Positions 35,232 through 43,646 of a DNA stretch of 64,000 nucleotides are shown piece by piece. Within the stretch, counting starts at the first letter, position 1; every line of letters starts with the position of its first letter. The translations under genes and the position numbers were made by a program. Source of the DNA: Brevibacillus brevis (GTDB lineage Bacteria; Bacillota; Bacilli; Brevibacillales; Brevibacillaceae); the NCBI RefSeq assembly GCF_900637055.1, contig NZ_LR134338.1:3296001-3360000 (forward strand), given 5' to 3'. The notes beneath the pieces are model-generated. The model did no database searches, had not been told where the DNA came from, and saw nothing but the letters and a program-made list of their open reading frames with translations.

Positions 35232-36134
35232 ATGGAGCTACGACAGATTCAATACTTCATCGAGGTTGCCAAACGAGAGCACTTCACCGAGGCCTCACAT
35301 CATTTGCACGTCGCCCAGTCTGCCCTCAGTCGGCAAATCGCCAATCTGGAGGAGGAGCTCGGTGTGTCGTTGTTCCTCCGCGAAGGTCGCAATATCAAGC
35401 TGACGGCTGTTGGAAAAATCTTTTTGCAGCACGTCGAAATGGCGATGAATGAAATCGAGAAGGCAAAAGAAAAGATCGAAGAGTTTCTTGACCCGTCACG
35501 CGGTACGATTCGAGTTGGCTTTACAAGCAGCCTCGCCGCCAATCCCCTGCCGACAGTCATTTCCGGTTTTCGAGCCCGGTATCCGGACATCGGCTTTCAA
35601 TTGAAGCAAGGTTCTTATCAGGGGCTGATCGACTCGGTCATCAACGGAGAAATTGACTTGGCTTTTCTTGGACCTGTTCCCACTCAGGAAAAAAATGTGC
35701 GCAGCTATATCTTCTTCGCTGAAAATATCGTAGCACTGCTGCCCGCGAAGCACCCGCTGTCCAAACAGCCTAGCTTGCGTCTCAGTCAGTTGCAGGAAGA
35801 TACTTTTGTGTTGTTTCCACCCGGTTTCATCCTCCGCAATATCGCCGTCAATGCTTGCTCGCAAATGGGCTTTTCTCCTCAAGTTGCTTTTGAAGGGGAA
35901 GACATCGATGCCATTAAAGGATTGGTGGCGGCAGGCTTGGGCGTCACATTATTGCCAGAGCTTACGTTAACGGATAACGTTCCCCGTGAGACAGTGAAAA
36001 TCCCGATAAGCGAGCCATTGGTGACGCGAACAGTGGGCATTATCATCCCCAACAACCGTGAGCTTCCCCCTTCTGAAAAGCTCTTTTATCATTTTCTGAA
36101 AGAGTTTTTTGATGTACTGAGTAAGTACAGTTAA
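35232..36134 (+). CDS. gltC: LysR-family activator of glutamate synthase
   Basis: The 300-residue protein has the same length as B. subtilis GltC and a nearly identical HTH region (MELRQIQYFIEVAKREHFTEASHHLHVAQSALSRQIANLEEELGVSLFLREGRNIKLT), then an LysR effector domain. In Bacillus GltC activates gltAB when glutamate is low and 2-oxoglutarate high. ATG 35232 was taken over an earlier in-frame GTG because the conserved MELRQ starts there. It is divergent from the glutamate synthase gene, with a GltC dyad between. Confidence 0.95.
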   Translation: MELRQIQYFIEVAKREHFTEASHHLHVAQSALSRQIANLEEELGVSLFLREGRNIKLTAVGKIFLQHVEMAMNEIEKAKEKIEEFLDPSRGTIRVGFTSSLAANPLPTVISGFRARYPDIGFQLKQGSYQGLIDSVINGEIDLAFLGPVPTQEKNVRSYIFFAENIVALLPAKHPLSKQPSLRLSQLQEDTFVLFPPGFILRNIAVNACSQMGFSPQVAFEGEDIDAIKGLVAAGLGVTLLPELTLTDNVPRETVKIPISEPLVTRTVGIIIPNNRELPPSEKLFYHFLKEFFDVLSKYS

Positions 36135-36173
36135 ACTACTGACAGACAGTTGTCAGTAGTCAGACCTTATAAT
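36135..36173 (+). promoter_or_regulatory. Inverted-repeat operator and -10 element before a VOC gene
   Basis: ACTACTGACA (36135-36144) and TGTCAGTAGT (36151-36160) form a perfect 10-bp dyad with 6-bp centre, starting one base after the gltC stop. TATAAT follows at 36168-36173, so a repressor on the dyad would block the -35 region. No T-tract follows, which speaks against a terminator. Confidence 0.6.
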
Positions 36174-36206
36174 CGGAAGTACCAACCATTTGAAGGAGGA
36201 ACTTCG

Positions 36207-36644
36207 ATGATGAGTCACAACCAAACCTTGCGGGGCTTTGCTACGATTAGTTATTGGGCGGATGATATGCAGGCGGCAAAAAAGTGGTACACGGAACTAC
36301 TGGGCATTGCGCCGTACTTCGAACGCTCTGGACCGGATGGACAGCTCGCCTACGTCGAGTTTCGCATTGGAGACTACAAGCACGAACTAGGCCTCATTGA
36401 TCGCCGTTTCGCACCAACTGCTGCGGTACCTGGTCCGGGTGGCGTTGTGATGTACTGGCACGTCGACGATATCGAATCCGTACTGGATAAGCTGTTATCT
36501 ATGGGAGCAAGAGAGTACGAACCCCTGATCCAGCGTGGTGACGGATTCATAACGGCTTCTGTCCTTGATCCATTTGGGAATGTCCTCGGCATCATGTACA
36601 ATGCACACTACCTGGAGATTCTCGCTTCGTTCCAAACAGAGTAA
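36207..36644 (+). CDS. VOC-family protein
   Basis: The 145-residue protein has two glyoxalase-fold halves: GFATISYWADDMQAAKKWYTELLGIAPYFERSG and VMYWHVDDIESVLDKLLSMGAREYEP...ASVLDPFGNVLGIMYN. ATG 36207 follows AAGGAGG by seven bases. Members include dioxygenases, lactoylglutathione lyase and antibiotic-binding proteins; the substrate is open. The strong dyad in its promoter suggests inducible expression, as is usual for a resistance or detoxification protein. Confidence 0.87.
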   Translation: MMSHNQTLRGFATISYWADDMQAAKKWYTELLGIAPYFERSGPDGQLAYVEFRIGDYKHELGLIDRRFAPTAAVPGPGGVVMYWHVDDIESVLDKLLSMGAREYEPLIQRGDGFITASVLDPFGNVLGIMYNAHYLEILASFQTE

Positions 36645-36652
36645 GCGAAAGA

Positions 36653-36685
36653 AAAAGTCCTGATGAACAGATGCATCAGGACTTT
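36653..36685. terminator. Bidirectional terminator closing the sulfur operon
   Basis: AAAAGTCCTGATG and CATCAGGACTTTT form a 13-bp stem with a short loop, and end both the VOC transcript and the long minus-strand operon. Confidence 0.92.
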
Positions 36686-37215
36686 TGTGTATCTTCATTC
36701 AGTCGCAGCCAATAGCTTTTCACAAGTGTCTCCCCGTTTGAAAAGTCTTTGTCTATGGCTCGCGTAAATCCCAGGCGCTCATATAATTTGATTGCGGATG
36801 CCATCATGTCTGTTGTATGGAGATGAAGCGTCGTTGCTCCTAGTCTCCGCGTGCGATGGATACTTTCCGCAATCAGCTGTGCCGCAATACCATGGCCCCT
36901 CGCTTTCGGTGAAACTGCCAAGAATCGTATAATCGGCGAATGTATCCCGAGTTCTGGTTTGGCATAAGCGTCTTCCGAGGAACCAAAAAGCTGAACGCTC
37001 CCTACTATTTCGCTGTCCAATTCTGCCACGATGAAAGCGAGAGTCCTACTGTTTGCCACGGATTGCCTGATTTCTTCTTTATATCGCTCCCATTTCACAG
37101 CGGATAAATGCTGCTCATATTGCCGGTAGGCTTCGAGCAGATGCTCCTCAATCTGATCGCAGTCCTCGACTCTTGCGTTACGAATGCATAGATCGCCTAT
37201 GTGGATTCCTTTCAT
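36676..37215 (-). CDS. GNAT acetyltransferase, last gene of the sulfur operon
   Basis: The 179-residue protein has the GNAT core: IRFLAVSPKARGHGIAAQLIAESI (acetyl-CoA loop) and LHTTDMMASAIKLYERLGFTRA. It begins 27 bp after the metQ-like gene with no terminator between, and the next terminator lies after it, so it belongs to the operon that starts at 45017. In the B. subtilis ytmI and yxe operons a GNAT enzyme acetylates S-substituted cysteines before the flavin monooxygenase and the deacylase act. The same role is inferred here. Confidence 0.85.
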   Translation of the reverse strand: MKGIHIGDLCIRNARVEDCDQIEEHLLEAYRQYEQHLSAVKWERYKEEIRQSVANSRTLAFIVAELDSEIVGSVQLFGSSEDAYAKPELGIHSPIIRFLAVSPKARGHGIAAQLIAESIHRTRRLGATTLHLHTTDMMASAIKLYERLGFTRAIDKDFSNGETLVKSYWLRLNEDTQKS

Positions 37216-37242
37216 GTTTCACGCGCACTCCCATTCGATGAG

Positions 37243-38085
37243 TTAAAAGGCGGGCACGACGGCCACTCCGTATTTGTCCTCGATGAACTTTTTGACCTCG
37301 GATGAAGTCAAAGCAGCGTCCAGCTTTTTGATTTCTTCCCGATTCTCGTCTCCTTTTCGCACCGCAATTACGTTCGCATAGGGTGAATTCGCACCTTCAC
37401 GAAACAAGGCACTTTTCGGATCAAGATTTGCTTCGAGAACGATATTCGTATTGATGACGGCTCCCGCGAGATCGGGCAGCACGCGGGGTAACGTAGCTGC
37501 TTCTACTTCTACGAATTCCAGTTTTTTCGGATTATCTGTGATGTCTTTCGGAGTTGCGGCGTAATTGGTTAGACCTTCTTTTAGCTTGATCCAGCCTTGT
37601 TCTTGTAACAGAATCAACGCCCGGTATTCGTTGGACGGATTGTTTGGGATGCCGATTTTCGCGCCTTCCTTGATTTCGTCCTTCGATCCTAATTTGTCCG
37701 AATAAAATCCGATTGGCTCTACGTGAACTTTGGTCGTGGCGACAAAATCATAGCCTTGTTCGTTTTTGACCGAATCCAAATACGGCACGTGCTGGAAAAA
37801 ATTCGCGTCGATTTGCTTCTCTTTTAAGGCAGGATTCAGTTGACCCTCGTCGTCTAGCACGACCACTTCCAAGTTCACCCCTTGCTCTTTGAGCTTCGGC
37901 TTGATGAACTCCAATATTTCAGCATGCGGAACAGGGGCAGCACCGACTCTCAAGGTGACTTCTGTCTTCGGTTCAGTCGCTTGTCCCGTGCTGTTACTAG
38001 AGAAAGCTGATGTTGAGCACCCTGCAACTGCCATGCTAACTACGGTAAATAATCCAACGATCATTCCGAGACTCTTTTTCCCCAT
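37243..38085 (-). CDS. metQ: NlpA/MetQ-type substrate-binding lipoprotein (second importer)
   Basis: The 280-residue lipoprotein has signal MGKKSLGMIVGLFTVVSMAV with lipobox VAGC and the MetQ body (TLRVGAAPVPHAEILEFIKPKLKEQGVNLEVVVLDDEGQLNPALKEKQIDANFFQHVPYLDS). The ATG at 38085 lies nine bases after AGGGGA; an upstream GTG overlaps the ribosome site. MetQ-type proteins bind methionine, methionine peptides or other sulfur amino acids. It pairs with the permease and ATPase just upstream. Ligand here is inferred to be an S-substituted cysteine or its acetyl form. Confidence 0.92.
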   Translation of the reverse strand: MGKKSLGMIVGLFTVVSMAVAGCSTSAFSSNSTGQATEPKTEVTLRVGAAPVPHAEILEFIKPKLKEQGVNLEVVVLDDEGQLNPALKEKQIDANFFQHVPYLDSVKNEQGYDFVATTKVHVEPIGFYSDKLGSKDEIKEGAKIGIPNNPSNEYRALILLQEQGWIKLKEGLTNYAATPKDITDNPKKLEFVEVEAATLPRVLPDLAGAVINTNIVLEANLDPKSALFREGANSPYANVIAVRKGDENREEIKKLDAALTSSEVKKFIEDKYGVAVVPAF

Positions 38086-38126
38086 ACATTTCACTCCCCT
38101 CGTTACATACGGCTTGGATTCTTGCT

Positions 38127-38795
38127 TTATTCAAACTTGTAGCGTTTCTTATGGATCGCTTTGACGATGGAATCCCCCGACCATTGAATGACTTGGACGA
38201 GCAAAATGATAATAATGACGGTTGCGATGAGAACGTCTTCCCGAAAACGCTGGTATCCAAAACGAATGGCCAAGCTGCCTAATCCCCCAGCACCGATTGC
38301 CCCAGCTACTGCGGTAAATTCCGTGATGCCGATAATCCCAATCGTGACACCCCGCACTAAGGCTGGCATCGCTTCCGGAATTAGCACGCGGAAAATGATT
38401 GTGATGGGCGAAGCTCCAACGGATTTGGCTGCTTCCATCTTCCCTGCACTTACTTCCTTGAGCGAGTTTTCAATGATTCTCGCCAAAAATGGTGCTGCAC
38501 CAATGGATAAAGAGACAATAGCAGCTGTCGGCCCGAGCGAGGTACCCACAATGAGTCTCGACAACGGCAATAGCAATACGATCAGAATAATGAAAGGAAG
38601 AGACCGCACGCCATTTATCATTGTCCCGATCCATTTACTCAGTTTTGGTGATTCAAGAAGGCCACCCTTTTCCGTCACAACGAGGGTAATCCCCAAAAAC
38701 ATGCCGATCAAAAGGGCGAACAAGGATGACCAAAACACCATGTAGAGCGTCTCAATTAGTCCTTCCCATAGCAATTCAAACAAATCTGCGTTCAT
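38127..38795 (-). CDS. metI: MetI-type ABC permease (second importer)
   Basis: The 222-residue protein has five or six helices and the EAA loop EAAKSVGASPITIIFRVLIPEAMPALV. It overlaps the upstream ATPase gene by 4 bp, a sign of translational coupling. MetI works as a homodimer with MetN and MetQ. It differs clearly in sequence from the other copy at 42994-43644, so the two are not a recent duplication. Confidence 0.93.
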   Translation of the reverse strand: MNADLFELLWEGLIETLYMVFWSSLFALLIGMFLGITLVVTEKGGLLESPKLSKWIGTMINGVRSLPFIILIVLLLPLSRLIVGTSLGPTAAIVSLSIGAAPFLARIIENSLKEVSAGKMEAAKSVGASPITIIFRVLIPEAMPALVRGVTIGIIGITEFTAVAGAIGAGGLGSLAIRFGYQRFREDVLIATVIIIILLVQVIQWSGDSIVKAIHKKRYKFE

Positions 38796-39577
38796 ATGCC
38801 CGCTCCGACTCCTTCCATCACATGGCGCTTGTCACGGTAATAGTCGATAATATGGACAAATCGCTTAGCGGTATCACTTTCTGGATGAAGGAAAAACTTC
38901 TCCACACTCCCCGTCTCGACGATTCTGCCGTTTTCGATGACCGCCATGTTGTTGCATACGTGCTGAAGCACATCCAGCTCGTGAGTAATGAGCACAATTG
39001 TCAGCTTTAACTGGCGATTGATCTCCTTCAACAGCTCCAGAATCGAATACGTCGTCTGCGGGTCGAGCGCGGATGTCGCTTCGTCACTCAGCAGCAAATC
39101 AGGCGAATTGACCAGCGCCCTGGCAATCCCGACACGCTGCTTTTGACCGCCGCTGAGCTGGGACGGATATGTGTTTTCCTTGTCTCCGAGCTGTACGAGT
39201 TCTAATATTTCTCTTACACGCTGGTGAATATATGGCTTCGGATGGCCAGCTACCTCCAAGGGAAAGGCAACGTTTTGATAGACTGTTTTTGCATCCAGCA
39301 GATGAAACTGCTGAAATATCATGCCGATTTTTTGCCTTGCCTGTCGCAGTTCTTTCTCGGATAGTTCTGTAATAACCCTGCCTCCGATCTCGATGGTCCC
39401 GGAATCGGGCTCCTCCAGCCGATTGAGACAACGAATCAGGGTTGATTTACCTGCTCCCGAAAACCCGATGATCCCGAATATATCTCCTTTTTCGATTTGT
39501 AAATGGACGTCCTGCAAAACAGGGATGATTCCATTTGCCGTTTTGTAAGATTTATGGAGGTTCTCGATGTTTACCAT
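38792..39577 (-). CDS. metN: MetN-type ABC ATPase without NIL domain (second importer)
   Basis: The 261-residue ATPase has Walker A GFSGAGKST, signature LSGGQKQRVGIARALV and Walker B LLLSDEAT-SALD. It stops about 20 residues after the ABC core. The usual MetN has a C-terminal NIL (ACT-like) domain of about 90 residues which binds methionine and inhibits transport. Its absence means that this importer should not be shut down by methionine. It lies 4 bp behind the M20 deacylase gene. Confidence 0.93.
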   Translation of the reverse strand: MVNIENLHKSYKTANGIIPVLQDVHLQIEKGDIFGIIGFSGAGKSTLIRCLNRLEEPDSGTIEIGGRVITELSEKELRQARQKIGMIFQQFHLLDAKTVYQNVAFPLEVAGHPKPYIHQRVREILELVQLGDKENTYPSQLSGGQKQRVGIARALVNSPDLLLSDEATSALDPQTTYSILELLKEINRQLKLTIVLITHELDVLQHVCNNMAVIENGRIVETGSVEKFFLHPESDTAKRFVHIIDYYRDKRHVMEGVGAGI

Positions 39578-39581
39578 TCGT

Positions 39582-40742
39582 TCACCTGTCCTTTAATGCG
39601 CTAGCAGCCAGCTCGGCAAAATAATGAGCGCCAGGCAAAAGTGCCCGTTCATCCAGCGTAAATCCCGGATGATGCCATTCCTCGGTACCGGATGTTCCGA
39701 AAAAAATGAAGGAGCCGGGTATTTTCAATTGATAGTAAGCAAAATCTTCTCCCGCCGCAGACGGTTCGGGCGTTACGACTTGCAAGCCAACCTTCTTGGC
39801 TACATCGATGGACAGCTGTGTTAGCTTCTCGTCATTGTGAACAGGTGGTGGTCCTGCAAACCAGCGCAGATGAACGTTGGCACCATAGGCTGACGCTACG
39901 CCCTCGATAATCGCACGCAAGCGCTCGGGAATACGCGCACGTACCTCCTCTTGAAAGGTGCGGATTGTACCGCCAAGAACGACTTTGTCGGGAATCACAT
40001 TCCAAGTCGTTCCGCCGTGAATGGTCGTCACGCTTACAACAGCGTTATCCAACGGACTTACATTTCTACTGACAATCGATTGCAAAGCCGTGACGATTTG
40101 CGAAGCTGCTACGATTGGATCTACCCCGGCATGTGGGATGGCTGCATGTGTACCGATCCCTTCCACATCGATCTCAAAGCCATCTACGCTTGCCATCAGC
40201 GGTCCCGGTTTAATCCCGATTGCCCCGACTTCCAGATCAGGTTTGTTGTGCAAGCCAAAGATCGCGTGAACCCCTTCCAAAACGCCCCTCTCCACCAACT
40301 GCCTTGCACCTGTTCCTTTCTCTTCTGCGGGTTGGAAAAGAAACCGCACTGTTCCTGCCAGTGTCTTTTCCTGTTGCTTCAATAGATAAGCAGCTCCGAG
40401 GATGACCGCCGTGTGGAAGTCATGACCGCAAGCATGCATTTTCCCTGGGATTTTCGATGCGTACGGCAAGCCTGTTTCCTCTTGAATCGGCAATGCATCA
40501 ATATCTGCGCGCAGTGCAATGATCGGTCCACTATTGTTGTTCGCGCCTATTTCTGCCACTACGCCTGTTTGCAGCGGGAAATCGACGATGCGAATATCCG
40601 CTTCCTCCAGCCATTTACGAATAGCGCGAGTGGTTTCGAACTCTTCGTAGGCAACCTCGGGATATTGATGCAGTTGTCTGCGAATCGCAATTAGCTTGGC
40701 CTCCAGTTCGGTTGATCGTAATGCCTCTATACCTGTTCCCAC
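39582..40742 (-). CDS. M20-family amidohydrolase (N-acyl amino acid deacylase)
   Basis: The 386-residue zinc enzyme has ALRADIDALPI, MHACGHDFHTAVILGAA (metal Cys/His/Asp), FLFQPAEEKGTGARQLVERG and the end GEDFAYYQLKIPGSFIFFGT. It belongs to the YxeP/SndA/hippurate hydrolase group, which releases amino acids from N-acyl forms. In B. subtilis SndA (YtnL) and YxeP deacetylate products of the S-alkylcysteine and S-succinocysteine routes. The position between a flavin monooxygenase and an importer gene supports that role. Confidence 0.92.
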   Translation of the reverse strand: MGTGIEALRSTELEAKLIAIRRQLHQYPEVAYEEFETTRAIRKWLEEADIRIVDFPLQTGVVAEIGANNNSGPIIALRADIDALPIQEETGLPYASKIPGKMHACGHDFHTAVILGAAYLLKQQEKTLAGTVRFLFQPAEEKGTGARQLVERGVLEGVHAIFGLHNKPDLEVGAIGIKPGPLMASVDGFEIDVEGIGTHAAIPHAGVDPIVAASQIVTALQSIVSRNVSPLDNAVVSVTTIHGGTTWNVIPDKVVLGGTIRTFQEEVRARIPERLRAIIEGVASAYGANVHLRWFAGPPPVHNDEKLTQLSIDVAKKVGLQVVTPEPSAAGEDFAYYQLKIPGSFIFFGTSGTEEWHHPGFTLDERALLPGAHYFAELAASALKDR

Positions 40743-40746
40743 TGCG

Positions 40747-42096
40747 CTATCTCCTTTCTGTCAATTGCTTGTTGGGGACCCGGAACCGATTGGGCGGTTT
40801 TTTCAAATGCAGATGATCACGTAGCGTATCTCCCTCGTAATCCAAGCGATAAAGCCCTCTTTCTTGCAAAATCGGGATGACCTTATCGACGAACACTTCC
40901 AAACCATGCGGGAGAATCGGAGCGATGAACATGAATCCATCTGCCGCCCCTTGGGTAAACCATTTTTCCATCGCGTCTGCGATTTGTTCAGGGGTTCCGA
41001 TCCATTCCCGATTGCTTCCTCCTTCGAGCAACGCGTACAACTGGCGCAAGTTCGGATTCTTTTGGCGAATCAGCTCTGTCATCCATTCGAAATGACTCTG
41101 GATGCCATTCTCTTCTGGAAAAATGACTTCTGCTGCTGGCGTATCCAGCGAATACTTGCTGAAATCGACTTTGCCCAAATAACCCGACAAAAATCGCAAG
41201 CCTTGCTCAGGCAGCAATAAGTCATGCAACTGCTCATAAATCGCCTCTGCCTCTGCCTTTGTATCCGCAATAATCGGGGATATGCCTTGCAAAATGTGCA
41301 GTTCATCTGGAGTTCGACCGTAATCAGGAAGCCTGCTTTTCAGGCTGTGATAAAACTTCTTGGCACGCTCAAAATCCTTGACGTGTGAAAAGACGACTTC
41401 TGCTGTTCGCGCTGCCAGCCGTTGTCCCGGTTCTGACGCTCCTGCTTGCACGATGACAGGCTGTCCTTGCTTGGACCTGCCGATATTCAGCGGTCCTTGT
41501 ACCGTGTAATGTTGACCTTTGTAATGGAGTCGGTGCATTTTTTCCGGATCAAAAAACACACCCGTCGTTTTGTCTTGTACAAATGCGTCGTCTTCCCACG
41601 AATCCCACAAGCCGGAAACGACATCGATGAATTCTTCTGCCTGCTCGTAGCGCTGATCGTGTGGTACATGGGTTGAACGGCTGAAGTTGCGCCCCGTTTC
41701 TCCTGTTGCATCGCCCGTAGTGACCATATTCCAGCCTGCGCGGCCATTGCTGATATGATCGACAGAAGCAAACAGCCGAGCCAGATTGTAGGGCTCGTGG
41801 TAAGTAGTGGATGCAGTTGCGACGAGACCGATTTTGGACGTAGCACCAGCGAGGGCTGCCAATAATGTAATCGGTTCAAAACGATTGAGAATATTCGGAT
41901 GCGAATCTTCATTGACTGCCAAGCTGTCTGCAATAAAGGCGATGTCAAACTTCCCGCGCTCTGCCGTCTGAGCCAGCTGCTTATAATATTCGATGTCGAT
42001 ACTCGCATTTCTTTTCGCTGTCGGTAACCGCCATGACGCTACATGTATGCCCGTACCAACTAAGTAAGCGGATAAGTGAATTTGTCGCTTTCCCAT
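40747..42096 (-). CDS. LLM flavin monooxygenase, NtaA/SnaA/DszA family (CmoJ/YxeK-like)
   Basis: The 449-residue protein is a luciferase-like barrel of the NtaA/DszA group: GRAGWNMVTTGDATGETGRNFSRSTHVPHDQRYEQAEEF is the family hallmark and GPLNIGRSKQGQPVIVQAGASEPGQRLAAR the FMN loop. These two-component enzymes use reduced FMN to cleave C-S or C-N bonds. CmoJ (YtnJ) and YxeK of B. subtilis act on N-acetyl-S-alkylcysteines and S-succinocysteine, which the neighbouring deacylase, GNAT and importers also suggest. ATG 42096 follows GGGAGAAG better than the upstream ATG at 42111. Confidence 0.9.
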   Translation of the reverse strand: MGKRQIHLSAYLVGTGIHVASWRLPTAKRNASIDIEYYKQLAQTAERGKFDIAFIADSLAVNEDSHPNILNRFEPITLLAALAGATSKIGLVATASTTYHEPYNLARLFASVDHISNGRAGWNMVTTGDATGETGRNFSRSTHVPHDQRYEQAEEFIDVVSGLWDSWEDDAFVQDKTTGVFFDPEKMHRLHYKGQHYTVQGPLNIGRSKQGQPVIVQAGASEPGQRLAARTAEVVFSHVKDFERAKKFYHSLKSRLPDYGRTPDELHILQGISPIIADTKAEAEAIYEQLHDLLLPEQGLRFLSGYLGKVDFSKYSLDTPAAEVIFPEENGIQSHFEWMTELIRQKNPNLRQLYALLEGGSNREWIGTPEQIADAMEKWFTQGAADGFMFIAPILPHGLEVFVDKVIPILQERGLYRLDYEGDTLRDHLHLKKPPNRFRVPNKQLTERR

Positions 42097-42120
42097 CAGC
42101 TCTTCTCCCATTCGTTCGCG

Positions 42121-42963
42121 TTATGGTTTACTCTTAAACGCTTGTTTAAAATTGATTAGTTCTTCGACAGGTACTTGTGTAGGAATGTAGTTTCCTTTAT
42201 ACGTCTCCGTGATAAAATCAGAAACGATTTTGGACTGGTAGATCGCCACCAGCTTTTTTACATCCTCCCTATTTGCCTTTTCTTTTGTCGTCGCAATCAC
42301 GTTGATGTATGGCTTCGCCGTTTTGCTTTCATGAAACACAGCGTCTTTTAATAGAAAACCAGCCTCGACTGCCACACCGTTGTTTATAATGGAGGCCGCC
42401 ACATCCTTCATGACACGAGGAGTCGTTGCACCATCGACGGGGACAATTTCTAAATGTTTGGGATTCGCCTTGATCTTATCCGCCCCGCCAAATCCATCGA
42501 AATTATCCACGACTTGAATCAGTCCAGCCTCTTGGAGCAGCAGCAAGGCACGCCCCCAGTTGGAGTCATCGTTCGGTACGGCGATCTTTGCCCCGTCCGG
42601 TATTTCTTCGATTTTTTTAAACGTATCCGAGTAGATCCCGAGGGGTGCAATGATCGTGGAGCCAACGGGCACGATTTGCGCGTTGTTTTTCCTGTTGAAT
42701 TGGTCTAAAAAAGCGACGTGCTGAAAGGCATTGGCGTCGATTTCCCCCTCAAGCAGGACGGTATTTGGATTCACATTCGCGTTGAATGAAACCAATTCAA
42801 TTTGCAATCCTTCTTTTGCCGCCTGTTCCTTCACGAAGTCCCACGTACGGCTTTCCGACCCGCGAATGCCGATTTTCAGCCCCGCCTGTTCCTCTGTTTT
42901 TCCGCAACCAACTGCGAGCATGGCTATCAAGGCGCACAGTAGGGTAAGCGCTACTTTTTTCAT
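42121..42963 (-). CDS. metQ: NlpA/MetQ-type substrate-binding lipoprotein (first importer)
   Basis: The 280-residue lipoprotein starts MKKVALTLLCALIAMLAVGC (lipobox AVGC) and continues LKIGIRGSESRTWDFVKEQAAKEGLQIELVSFNANVNPNTVLLEGEIDANAFQHVAFLDQF, a MetQ-type ligand domain. It follows its permease by 30 bp and precedes the monooxygenase. The two MetQ copies in the operon share only general family likeness, which points to different ligands. Confidence 0.92.
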   Translation of the reverse strand: MKKVALTLLCALIAMLAVGCGKTEEQAGLKIGIRGSESRTWDFVKEQAAKEGLQIELVSFNANVNPNTVLLEGEIDANAFQHVAFLDQFNRKNNAQIVPVGSTIIAPLGIYSDTFKKIEEIPDGAKIAVPNDDSNWGRALLLLQEAGLIQVVDNFDGFGGADKIKANPKHLEIVPVDGATTPRVMKDVAASIINNGVAVEAGFLLKDAVFHESKTAKPYINVIATTKEKANREDVKKLVAIYQSKIVSDFITETYKGNYIPTQVPVEELINFKQAFKSKP

Positions 42964-42993
42964 CGATGGTTCTCTCCTGTCTCTTCTGTTGCC

Positions 42994-43644
42994 TTAGTTC
43001 CGGCGAATTTTACCGGCCAGCACGTTGCCGAATGATTGAATCCCTTGGACGAGAACGACGAGGATGACGACGGTCGCAACAATTGTCACAGTGCTGAACC
43101 GCTGATATCCGTATGTAATCGCCAAGTCTCCAATTCCTCCGCCACCGATTGCTCCAGCCATGGCTGTGGCTCCGATTAAGCCGATGGTAGCTGTCGTGAT
43201 ACTGAGAATAATCGACCCGAGTGTTTCCGGGATGAGAAAGCGAAATATGATCTGCAACGGCGTCGCTCCCATTGCTTCTGCAGCTTCGATGATCCCTTCG
43301 TTTACTTCCAGCAAGGAGTTTTCCACCAAGCGAGCAATGTAAGGTCCGCTGTAGATGACGAGGGGCACAATCGCCGCGGTCGTGCCGATAGAGGTCCCGA
43401 CAATCAGCCTCGTCAACGGGATAATGGCCACCAGTAAAATGATAAATGGTACCGAACGAAGGACATTGATGATCGGATTCAAGATCGAAAAAATCAACGG
43501 GTTCTCTAAAATGTGGCCCTTGCGCGTGACCACGAGCAAGATGCCGAGCGGAAGGCCAATCAATGTCGCAAACACGAGCGATACGCTCACCATGTAAATC
43601 GTTTCGTAAACGGCTTGGATGACTTGGTCGGATGTGACTTCCAT
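42994..43644 (-). CDS. metI: MetI-type ABC permease (first importer)
   Basis: The 216-residue protein has the MetI helices and EAA loop EAAEAMGATPLQIIFRFLIPETLGSII. It starts 2 bp after the stop of metN. With the ATPase and lipoprotein on either side it forms a complete D-methionine/methionine uptake-type transporter. Confidence 0.93.
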   Translation of the reverse strand: MEVTSDQVIQAVYETIYMVSVSLVFATLIGLPLGILLVVTRKGHILENPLIFSILNPIINVLRSVPFIILLVAIIPLTRLIVGTSIGTTAAIVPLVIYSGPYIARLVENSLLEVNEGIIEAAEAMGATPLQIIFRFLIPETLGSIILSITTATIGLIGATAMAGAIGGGGIGDLAITYGYQRFSTVTIVATVVILVVLVQGIQSFGNVLAGKIRRN

Positions 43645-43646
43645 CG

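Noticed and set aside
36135..36160. Inverted repeat as gltC terminator
   Set aside because: No T-tract follows; a -10 element does, so an operator is more likely.
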